A stretch of DNA of 5,277 nt from positions 12,215 through 17,491 of the forward strand of contig PAVX01000003.1 in the NCBI GenBank assembly GCA_002713285.1, written 5' to 3'. The DNA is from Flavobacteriales bacterium. GTDB lineage: Bacteria; Bacteroidota; Bacteroidia; Flavobacteriales; TMED113. The notes below the pieces were generated by a model. It was given only the letters and a program-made list of their open reading frames with translations, ran no database searches and had not been told where the DNA came from. Below, in pieces: positions 1 to 5,277 of the stretch; position 1 is the stretch's first letter, and each line of letters starts with the position of its first letter. The translations under genes and the position numbers were made by a program.

Positions 1-138
1 AGAGATTATGAGATATTATTTAGATCTTTTAATATCTCTTTTAAATATAAATTTGGGAAAATTGATTTCGACCCTATTAAGAAAAAAGCATCATTAGAGA
101 ATGATGATGTTATGGAAGAGGATGGCGATGGTCACTAA
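1..138 (+). CDS. C-terminal end of an outer-membrane beta-barrel (TonB-dependent receptor-like) protein, partial
   Basis: Frame 1 is open from the window edge to a TAA at 136-138, giving 45 residues; the start lies outside the window. Seen: the segment SFNISFKYKFGK has alternating hydrophobic/polar residues and aromatics, like the last transmembrane strand of a barrel. It is followed by a basic patch (KKK) and an acidic tail with NDD and EEDGDGH. A final YxFGK strand followed by a Lys/Arg-rich then NDD/Gly-Asp-rich tail is typical, as I recall, of the Bacteroidota 'outer membrane beta-barrel family' relatives of TonB-dependent receptors. Such proteins sit in the outer membrane; the substrate cannot be told from this fragment. 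The stop overlaps the stop of the convergent peroxidase gene. The family call rests on a short tail, so it is moderate; that it is a real gene end is more certain. Confidence 0.68.
   Translation, partial: RDYEILFRSFNISFKYKFGKIDFDPIKKKASLENDDVMEEDGDGH
81..106 (-). terminator. Probable rho-independent terminator of the glutathione peroxidase gene
   Basis: Read on the minus strand, about 30 bases beyond the peroxidase stop, the 7-base arm CATCATT is followed by loop CTCT and the exact complementary arm AATGATG, then C and six T. In plus coordinates the arms are 100-106 and 89-95 and the T run is 82-87. The geometry (stem, 4-base loop, immediate U tract) is that of an intrinsic terminator, although the stem has only two G-C pairs. 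It lies inside the coding end of the convergent beta-barrel gene, over its KKKASLENDD codons, so part of the pattern may come from protein constraint. On the plus strand there is no T tract after the stem, so it would act only on minus-strand transcripts. Confidence 0.45.
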
Positions 139-617
139 ATTAAATGTTTTGTAATATTTTCTGATAACGGTAGTGTCTTAGAGTAAAAGCAATCAATTAG
201 CTGACCATTTTTATTAACCAAATACTTTTGAAAATTCCATTTAACAATTGAATTTTTTAAACCATTTAAATCCTTGCTAGTTAACCACTTATATATCTCA
301 TGTTGACCCTTTCCTTTAACCTTAATTTTTTTCGTCATTAAAAAACTTATATTATAGTTTACAGAGCAAAACTTTTGAATTTTTTTTTCTGAAAAAGGCT
401 CTTGAAATAAAAACTGATTACATGGTAAACCTATTACCTTTATGTTATTATAATCGTCTTCCAGTTTTTGCAACTCACTATATTGTTTTGTATATCCACA
501 ATATGAAGCAACATTAACAAATAACATATATAATCCTTTATAATCTTGTAGTTTAATTAATTTGTTATCAATTGATTGAATAGATATATTATAGATGCTA
601 TTTGTCGGTGTATTCAT
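135..617 (-). CDS. Glutathione peroxidase family protein (thiol, Cys-type peroxidase)
   Basis: This is a 160-residue thioredoxin-fold peroxidase that reduces hydrogen peroxide or organic hydroperoxides. Seen: the nucleophile motif NVASYCGYT with Cys40 (TGT codon, so not selenocysteine), the LPCNQFLFQEP motif with Gln72, and KWNF with Trp127 and Asn128. These make up the Cys/Gln/Trp/Asn tetrad of the family. Cys84 in FCSVNY sits where thioredoxin-dependent members carry the resolving cysteine, so the reductant is probably thioredoxin rather than glutathione (inference). Length is normal for bacterial BtuE/BsaA-like members. There is no signal peptide, so it is probably cytoplasmic. The ATG at 615-617 suits the usual short lead before the IDNKLIKLQDYKG strand region. 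No Shine-Dalgarno is visible. It follows the large secreted-protein gene by 38 bases and may be read through from it. Departures from the usual family sequence: FLMTKK replaces FPMFSK, and Tyr follows the Cys-Gly. Confidence 0.93.
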   Translation of the reverse strand: MNTPTNSIYNISIQSIDNKLIKLQDYKGLYMLFVNVASYCGYTKQYSELQKLEDDYNNIKVIGLPCNQFLFQEPFSEKKIQKFCSVNYNISFLMTKKIKVKGKGQHEIYKWLTSKDLNGLKNSIVKWNFQKYLVNKNGQLIDCFYSKTLPLSENITKHLI

Positions 618-655
618 TATAAATATTTATAATAATATTAATATGAGTGAATTTT

Positions 656-3600
656 TTATTTAAAACTAATCTTTCTTTCAGTTTCTCCATTTGCTCTATT
701 AATTAAATAAAATTGTCCGGATTTTATATTATTAATTGTTCGACCTATTATATCTGTAATACTAATAACATCACTTTGTTCTTCTTCTAAATATTCTAAT
801 TCGATGCTCTGACAATCATCATATTCACAAGAACCATCATCATTAGTAGCTTCTAAATTATAATTACATGCTGTTGGATCGGTACAACCCTCTAAAAAAC
901 AACCTGTATAAGGAGCACCTCCCGATATAATTAGGTCGCCTTGATCATTGTATATTGTCCATGAAACTTCATATTGCCAATCACCACCATCACAAATTAT
1001 ATTAAAACAAGTTGTCCCGTCTAGACATATTATTTCTTCTCCCTCATAACCTTCTTCTAATTCTATTTCATACTCATTAATCATTAAAGTATTACCATTC
1101 CACCCATCACCATAACTATCCTCCATAATAACGGTATAAAACGAACCAAGGCAGCAAGTTCCATCATCTGTATTAGCCTCTTCATTATAGTTGATTGCAT
1201 TAGAGTCAGTGCAACCATATACTGGACAATTGTTATATAGATCATCATAAAAAGGAGAATTTCCGTATATAATTTCATCACCATTAGAACTAATTATTTC
1301 CCAAGAAACTTCTTCAGGCCAACCACCTTCTTGTACTATAATTTCTACGCAGACATTCTCATTAGCTGGTATACATATATCAAACTCCTCATAATAACCA
1401 CCAGAAAGTGTATGTTGAGTTAATAATACACCATCTACCATAATGCTTAAAGAATTCCCATTCCAACCATCACCGTAAGAATCTTCTGCAATTAATGTAG
1501 CGCTCATAAAATTTTCTTGACAAGTACCATCACAATCAAAACCTTCCATAGTCAGAGGGTCATTAGTATAATTAATCATGCCTAAAATGGTTTGACTATC
1601 AAAACCATATGCATCTGTTATAGTTAGATACACATCATATTCTCCTTCCTCAGAATACACTACCTGAGGGTTTTCTTCATTAGAATTTGATGGACTTCCA
1701 CCAGGAAAACTCCAAGACCATGATGCATTATTATTAGACATCGCAGAATGATTAACAAATTGAACAGTATCATTCATACAATTAATTGTAAGTTTATCTG
1801 CTGCAATTTGCGCAGAGGGATTAGCCATTTGATAAAAATCAACTTCCCACACACTTCGGTTTGTTCCATTTTTTAACTTTCCTTCCTTATAGTAAGGAAC
1901 TAGTTGTGTTGAATATGTACTTACTGGTAGATTATTATTAAATAAAACCCATTCTGTCATAACAGAGTTTTTATAAAATACATTTTTTCTAGTCCCCAAA
2001 TATATTCCACCATTACTACCTCTTTGATATTCAATGTTGGTTATGTTTTCACCACTTAAACCAGATCCAGTGATATTAGTCCAACTATCTCCACCATTAG
2101 TAGATTCATATACTTTACTTCCTTCATAGGAAACATAACTTAAGCTATTTGGACATCTAGCTATAAAAACATTATAAGCATCTTCATCATTAATAGTAAT
2201 ATCAAAAGGAATCCAGTCATCATCTGATATTCCTGGGAACGATGGAGTAATATCTACAAAACTAAGTCCTGCATCATCACTTCTCCATACATGTTTTTCA
2301 TCCCAATATCCATCATATGTGGCTACATAAATAACATTTGGATTATTCCATCCAACTTCTATAGAAGTAACAGCTTCTTCAAAATCATATAAAGGAATGG
2401 AAGAATATCCATTATCATATGTTTTGTATAAAATATCACCATTTCCAATATATATAATATTATAGCATCTTGGATCAAATTCTAAATTACTAGATTCACC
2501 AGTCGTATAAGATGCATTGCTTAAAACACTCATACTAAACCCCTCTAATGGAACAGTTCTATCTCCTGATAATGTGTATCCTCCACCAGAACCCCATTCA
2601 TCTAAATACACCTTTCTTCCATCTCCAAAATTCACAAAACCCCTATAGTTGTCCCCTCCACATATAGATACCCATCCACCCAATTCATCAGTTCCTTCAA
2701 GAGTATCTCCCTGTATGTAGGTATTATTGTCTTTTAAAAGTGTTGCATTATGATATGTTCCACCAATCATAACATCACCATCTGAAAATCCTGATCCAAA
2801 TCCCCAAAAATCTGTTCCAGCGATACCAAACATTCTCTGATGTATAGTGTCACCTTGTGTATTGGAGTAAAAAATACCTCCATCACAAGCAATCCAAAGA
2901 TCACTTTCATAGTATTTGATATCATGTATGTCTGCATGTACATATTTTGTATTTTCTGAATCAGCAGCCCAACTCCATTTTGATGGACAAGTAAATGTAT
3001 ATCCGCCATCATAAGAAATCCAATGATTAACACCTCCAACATGTATGATATCAGCATTACTAGGATCTAGAGCAAGTGCTAAATCATAATAATATTGACC
3101 TCCATCATCTAATCCTTCATGGCTCCAGCCCATTAAGTTTTGATTATCTTCTGATGGTATTCCAGCTGGTTCATTTCCACAACACCGAAACTCCCAATTT
3201 TCTCCTTGATCATCACTCACATACACACCATATAATCCACTTCCTTCATTAGCAGATCCAGTAGCAAGTGCTACGACTCTATCTGGATTATCCATACTAA
3301 CTGCAATTTCTGTTCTTCGTTGTTCATCTCCTGCTTCAGGGTTTGGCCAACCATTATCATATAATATAAAATCATCTCCAGAATTTATAGATTTTAAAAA
3401 TTCTGTTTTATCATTGAATCGTCTGACTATATAAATAATATTCTCTTCTATAGGATGCAATTCCAATTCTAATATATCTCCAAAAGCTAAAGTTTCTAAA
3501 TTATTTTCAGATATATTTAATTGGTATAATCTTTCTTCACTACAGATGTATAGTATATTGTTATCATTTGGATTCATTACAATATCTTTTATAAAACTAA

Positions 3601-4219
3601 GTTCGTATAGTAATTCATAACTATCTCCACCATCAAGAGTTCTATATAAATCATTACCTGCTGAAAAATAAACTATATCTGAATTTATAAAATCAATTTC
3701 TAAGCTATAAACTTCATTAATCATCAATTCTGTGTCAAATAATGGATTCCAGTGCAATCCTTTATTTTCTGATTTCCAAAGCCCACATGTAGCTCCTCCT
3801 GCATATAAAACATCCGTATTACTAATAGCTTGCTCAACAGTGTATAAGTGTGCTGCACCAGCAGCATAGGATGTGCTTGCCGCATTTCTATCAAAGTCAA
3901 AGGGACCAACACATTCCCATTCTGGTAAACCAGAATTATTACGGCTCTCTTTTTTTAATTTATCCTCTTTATTTATTATGATTTCTCTTGACAAAGCTCG
4001 TTTCCATCTCTTGTAATATTGAGTGTGTTTATTTTTTATAAACTCATTTTTCTTATAATAATCCTGATGTAATAACTCCACTTTTCCAGGATCTGGATCT
4101 TCTGAATACATTTCTTGAACCCAATAGGGTAGAGTCTTTGAGTTTTCATCATATTTATATTCTACTTGTGAATACACAAATGATGAACAGAATAAAACAA
4201 TAAATAGTATTTTCTTCAT
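656..4219 (-). CDS. Secreted multidomain protein: Asp-box (VPS10/sortilin-like) beta-propeller, PKD domain, two Cys-rich DSYGDGWNG/GCTD units, T9SS-like tail
   Basis: This protein has 1187 residues. Residues 1-17 form a signal peptide (MKKILF core, likely cut at VYS|Q, leaving an N-terminal Gln). Residues 18-99 are a charged pro-like segment (PYWVQEMY, RWKRALSRE). From WECVGPFDFDR (101) to about 800 runs a beta-propeller region. Its Asp-box-like turns include LWKSENKGLHW (147), LYRTLDGGDSY (191), VYVSDDQGENW (332), ISYDGGYTF (401), VWRSDDAGLSF (644) and VYESTNGGDSW (703). A PKD-like Ig fold follows at about 804-885 (WSFPGG, NPQVVYSEEGEYDVYLTI). Two Cys-rich units span 900-1022 and 1023-1131. 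The tail 1149-1187 resembles a short T9SS sorting domain (ISITDIIGR, GQFYLINRANGE). Known: this architecture belongs to exported, often surface-attached Bacteroidota proteins. The substrate is unknown. The Asp boxes alone do not make it a glycosidase, and I see no sialidase RIP motif. The start is fixed by an in-frame stop at 4247-4249 with no other start codon between. Confidence 0.9.
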   Translation of the reverse strand: MKKILFIVLFCSSFVYSQVEYKYDENSKTLPYWVQEMYSEDPDPGKVELLHQDYYKKNEFIKNKHTQYYKRWKRALSREIIINKEDKLKKESRNNSGLPEWECVGPFDFDRNAASTSYAAGAAHLYTVEQAISNTDVLYAGGATCGLWKSENKGLHWNPLFDTELMINEVYSLEIDFINSDIVYFSAGNDLYRTLDGGDSYELLYELSFIKDIVMNPNDNNILYICSEERLYQLNISENNLETLAFGDILELELHPIEENIIYIVRRFNDKTEFLKSINSGDDFILYDNGWPNPEAGDEQRRTEIAVSMDNPDRVVALATGSANEGSGLYGVYVSDDQGENWEFRCCGNEPAGIPSEDNQNLMGWSHEGLDDGGQYYYDLALALDPSNADIIHVGGVNHWISYDGGYTFTCPSKWSWAADSENTKYVHADIHDIKYYESDLWIACDGGIFYSNTQGDTIHQRMFGIAGTDFWGFGSGFSDGDVMIGGTYHNATLLKDNNTYIQGDTLEGTDELGGWVSICGGDNYRGFVNFGDGRKVYLDEWGSGGGYTLSGDRTVPLEGFSMSVLSNASYTTGESSNLEFDPRCYNIIYIGNGDILYKTYDNGYSSIPLYDFEEAVTSIEVGWNNPNVIYVATYDGYWDEKHVWRSDDAGLSFVDITPSFPGISDDDWIPFDITINDEDAYNVFIARCPNSLSYVSYEGSKVYESTNGGDSWTNITGSGLSGENITNIEYQRGSNGGIYLGTRKNVFYKNSVMTEWVLFNNNLPVSTYSTQLVPYYKEGKLKNGTNRSVWEVDFYQMANPSAQIAADKLTINCMNDTVQFVNHSAMSNNNASWSWSFPGGSPSNSNEENPQVVYSEEGEYDVYLTITDAYGFDSQTILGMINYTNDPLTMEGFDCDGTCQENFMSATLIAEDSYGDGWNGNSLSIMVDGVLLTQHTLSGGYYEEFDICIPANENVCVEIIVQEGGWPEEVSWEIISSNGDEIIYGNSPFYDDLYNNCPVYGCTDSNAINYNEEANTDDGTCCLGSFYTVIMEDSYGDGWNGNTLMINEYEIELEEGYEGEEIICLDGTTCFNIICDGGDWQYEVSWTIYNDQGDLIISGGAPYTGCFLEGCTDPTACNYNLEATNDDGSCEYDDCQSIELEYLEEEQSDVISITDIIGRTINNIKSGQFYLINRANGETERKISFK
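827..1153 (-). repeat. Cys-rich tandem unit B (residues 1023-1131 of the large secreted protein)
   Basis: This is the second copy of a module of about 110 residues. It begins at Cys1023, runs through EDSYGDGWNGN (1033-1043), a beta-rich segment with EVSWTIYNDQGDLI (1084-1096), and closes with the motif GCTDPTACNYN...DDGSC (1111-1131). Cysteines 1023, 1065, 1071, 1107, 1112 and 1131 line up with those of unit A; Cys1076 and Cys1118 are extra. It directly abuts unit A at a Cys-Cys pair (1022/1023). The paired cysteines suggest a disulfide-stabilised extracellular fold, and the Asp-rich loops suggest possible calcium binding; both are inferences. Confidence 0.8.
1154..1522 (-). repeat. Cys-rich tandem unit A (residues 900-1022 of the large secreted protein)
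   Basis: This is the first copy of the module. It runs from Cys900 through EDSYGDGWNGN (912-922), a beta-rich segment with EVSWEIISSNGDEI (970-983), to GCTDSNAINYN...DDGTC (1002-1022). It aligns with unit B over its whole length at the protein level, with a somewhat longer middle. In the shared 11-residue EDSYGDGWNGN block the two copies use different codons at five positions (Glu, Ser, Tyr and two Gly) with no amino-acid change. The duplication is therefore old and held by protein-level selection. Its cysteines 900, 949, 957, 998, 1003 and 1022 match six in unit B. Confidence 0.8.
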
Positions 4220-4261
4220 ATTTTTAAAGGAATTTAAAAGTCTAATTTAAACAATTATATT
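4220..4261. promoter_or_regulatory. 42-bp divergent promoter/operator region with an AT dyad
   Basis: Only 42 bases separate the ATG codons of the large secreted-protein gene (-) and the nitroreductase gene (+), so the core promoters must overlap each other or reach into the coding ends. An exact 7-base inverted repeat, TTTTAAA / TTTAAAA with spacer GGAA, lies at 4222-4239. A further TTTAAA at 4246-4251 gives three such hexamers. I found no convincing Bacteroidota -7 box (TAnnTTTG) with a -33 partner on either strand, and no Shine-Dalgarno at a useful distance from either start; the nearest AAAGGA is 30 bases from the plus-strand ATG. In DNA this AT-rich the dyad may be chance. Confidence 0.35.
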
Positions 4262-5041
4262 ATGTCTGAATCTAATGATCGCATTTTAAATAAATTATTT
4301 AAAGAATCGAATACTTATATTGAAGAAGCTGTAGATCTTAATAAAGAAGAGTTTATTAAGGTAGTTGAAAGTAGACGTAGTGTGCGAATATATGATGACT
4401 CACAAGTAAAAGAAGAAGATATGTTGAAGTGCTTAGAATTGTCTTTATTGTCAGCAAATTCATCTAATTTGCAACCATGGGAATTTTATTGGGTCAAAGA
4501 TGTAGACAAAAAACAACAATTAATTGATTATTGTTTAGGTCAACCCGCTGCAGCTACAGCACAAGAGCTAGTTGTTTGTGTCGCAAGACCAGATAACTGG
4601 AAAGTAAACACGCAATTAATGTTAGATATGTTTAAAGAAAAGGAATTACCTAAAGCTGTATCTACGTATTACAAAAAAATCGTACCTCTTGCATACAACC
4701 AAGGCTTTTTAGGATTATTCGGATTAATTAAAAAGATTTCGACATTCTTCATAGGATTAAAAAGAGCTATTCCCAGAGAGCCAACTTCTTTTAATGACAT
4801 GAAAATATGGGCACACAAATCAACAGCATTAGCTTGTCAAACACTGATGTTATCATTAAGAGCTTTTGGTTATGATAGTTGTCCTATGGAGGGGATTGAT
4901 TCAAAAAGGATTAAACAACTACTTAAACTTTCGAATAAATCTCAAATATGTATGGTAATTAGTGCAGGTAAGAGAGCAGATAATGGTGTTTATGGAAAAC
5001 GATTTCGTTTATCAAAAGATAGATTTATTAAAATAATATAA
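4262..5041 (+). CDS. Nitroreductase family protein (FMN-dependent oxidoreductase)
   Basis: This is a 259-residue protein of the NADH oxidase/nitroreductase fold, which binds FMN as a dimer and passes hydride from NAD(P)H to nitro, quinone, flavin or enone compounds; the natural substrate is unknown. Seen: RRSVRIYDD (38-46) with the phosphate-binding Arg pair, SANSSNLQPWEFYWV (64-78), the PAAATAQELVVCVARP strand region (95-110), KSTALACQTLMLSLRAFGYDSCPMEGID (186-213), and a closing VISAGKRA...GKRFR (232-249). A leader of about 30 residues precedes the first motif. A segment at about 112-180, longer than in minimal family members, contains a hydrophobic stretch GFLGLFGLIKKISTFFIGL (148-166); it could cover the active site or touch a membrane. 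There is no signal peptide. The ATG at 4262 is the only start candidate after the in-frame TAA at 4235-4237. It diverges from the large secreted-protein gene. Confidence 0.92.
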   Translation: MSESNDRILNKLFKESNTYIEEAVDLNKEEFIKVVESRRSVRIYDDSQVKEEDMLKCLELSLLSANSSNLQPWEFYWVKDVDKKQQLIDYCLGQPAAATAQELVVCVARPDNWKVNTQLMLDMFKEKELPKAVSTYYKKIVPLAYNQGFLGLFGLIKKISTFFIGLKRAIPREPTSFNDMKIWAHKSTALACQTLMLSLRAFGYDSCPMEGIDSKRIKQLLKLSNKSQICMVISAGKRADNGVYGKRFRLSKDRFIKII

Positions 5042-5052
5042 ATAATATTATT
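5032..5052. terminator. Possible weak bidirectional terminator hairpin between convergent genes
   Basis: AATAATAT at 5032-5039 pairs exactly with ATATTATT at 5045-5052 around loop AAATA, spanning the nitroreductase TAA (5039-5041). An overlapping 12-base perfect palindrome, AATAATATTATT, occupies 5041-5052. The position between two converging genes only 16 bases apart is where a two-way terminator would be expected. However, the stem is entirely A-T and no clean U tract follows on either strand, so this is only a candidate. Confidence 0.25.
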
Positions 5053-5057
5053 GGTGA

Positions 5058-5277
5058 TTATTGAAGAATATTCATGTTTTTAGTTTCTGTAAAACCTTCT
5101 GTAGTCATTTTTAAAAAATAAATTCCTTGACTTAATTCATTTCCATTGAATACTAATTCATGAGTACCTGCTTTAAAAAAATGATCAGTTAATTCTCTAA
5201 CATGTTCCCCTAGCATGTTATATATAGCTATATTCACATTCTCATCTATTGGAGTGTGAAATTTAATATTTGTTATG
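5058..5277 (-). CDS. C-terminal T9SS type A sorting domain of a secreted protein, partial
   Basis: The minus strand is open from the window edge to a TAA at 5058-5060, giving 72 residues; the start and the functional domains lie outside the window. Seen: NIKFHTPIDENVNIAIYNMLGEHVREL, then FFKAGTHELVFNGNELSQGIYFLKM, then TETKNMNILQ. This is the usual order of a type A T9SS sorting domain: hydrophobic strand, (Y/F)(N/D)xLGxxV turn, AGxHxxxFxxxxLxxGIYFxK hairpin, and closing strand. The domain guides export across the outer membrane by the type IX system and is usually cut off afterwards. Its function in this protein is therefore targeting; the cargo is unknown. It converges on the nitroreductase gene with a gap of 16 bases. 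Confidence 0.87.
   Translation of the reverse strand, partial: ITNIKFHTPIDENVNIAIYNMLGEHVRELTDHFFKAGTHELVFNGNELSQGIYFLKMTTEGFTETKNMNILQ

Noticed and set aside
498..500. Selenocysteine at the peroxidase active site
   Set aside because: The codon for residue 40 on the minus strand is TGT (Cys), not TGA.
618..655. Terminator or promoter between the large gene and the peroxidase gene
   Set aside because: The 38 bases hold only short A-T self-complementary stretches (AATATT copies) without a proper stem or T tract, and no clear promoter boxes, so read-through is the simpler view.
1084..1284. Minus-strand open frame of 66 codons rich in Met and Ile
   Set aside because: It lies wholly inside the large secreted-protein gene in another frame, over the codons of the Cys-rich units, and shows no protein family features; it is an AT-rich shadow frame.
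2767..3057. Minus-strand open frame of 96 codons within the propeller-coding region
   Set aside because: It is an out-of-frame shadow of the large gene, whose own frame here encodes clear Asp-box sequence such as ISYDGGYTF.
3724..3912. Minus-strand open frame of 62 codons near the start of the large gene
   Set aside because: It is a shadow frame over the conserved WECVGPFDFD...GLWKSENKGLHW coding stretch and has no features of its own.
656..4219. Possible sialidase or other glycoside hydrolase function from the Asp-box repeats
   Set aside because: Asp boxes are structural turns shared by many propellers. I see no RIP/FRIP motif or recognisable catalytic set, so an enzymatic name is not supported.

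Overview
The window is AT-rich, compactly coded DNA that most likely comes from a member of the Bacteroidota, probably a marine Flavobacteriales relative. Four things support this: the tail of an outer-membrane beta-barrel protein of a Bacteroidota type; two proteins ending in type IX secretion (T9SS)-like sorting sequences; the GCTD...NYN...DDGSC Cys-rich motifs common in secreted proteins of marine Bacteroidota; and the absence of Shine-Dalgarno sequences ahead of the starts. This assignment is inferred from protein style, not from a marker gene. The longest stretch without a gene is 42 bases.

Layout. Bases 1-138 (+) are the last 45 codons of an outer-membrane beta-barrel / TonB-dependent-receptor-like protein. 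Its stop overlaps that of a convergent thiol (Cys-type) glutathione peroxidase gene at 135-617 (-). A probable rho-independent terminator for the peroxidase gene lies inside the beta-barrel coding sequence. Upstream of the peroxidase gene on the same strand, 38 bases away, is a 3.56-kb gene (656-4219, -). It encodes a secreted multidomain protein: signal peptide, long Asp-box (VPS10/sortilin/BNR-like) beta-propeller region, PKD domain, two tandem Cys-rich units, and a short degenerate T9SS-like tail. Diverging from it across 42 bases is a nitroreductase-family gene (4262-5041, +). This faces the truncated end of another T9SS-exported protein (5058-5277, -).

How the genes relate. The peroxidase and the nitroreductase are probably cytoplasmic redox enzymes. 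The other three products belong to the envelope or are secreted. Apart from the possible 656-4219 / peroxidase transcription unit and the shared divergent promoter region, nothing ties the genes into one pathway. I see no mobile element, CRISPR array, RNA gene, defence system or other clearly new system. The most distinctive item is the tandem DSYGDGWNG/GCTD module in the large secreted protein.
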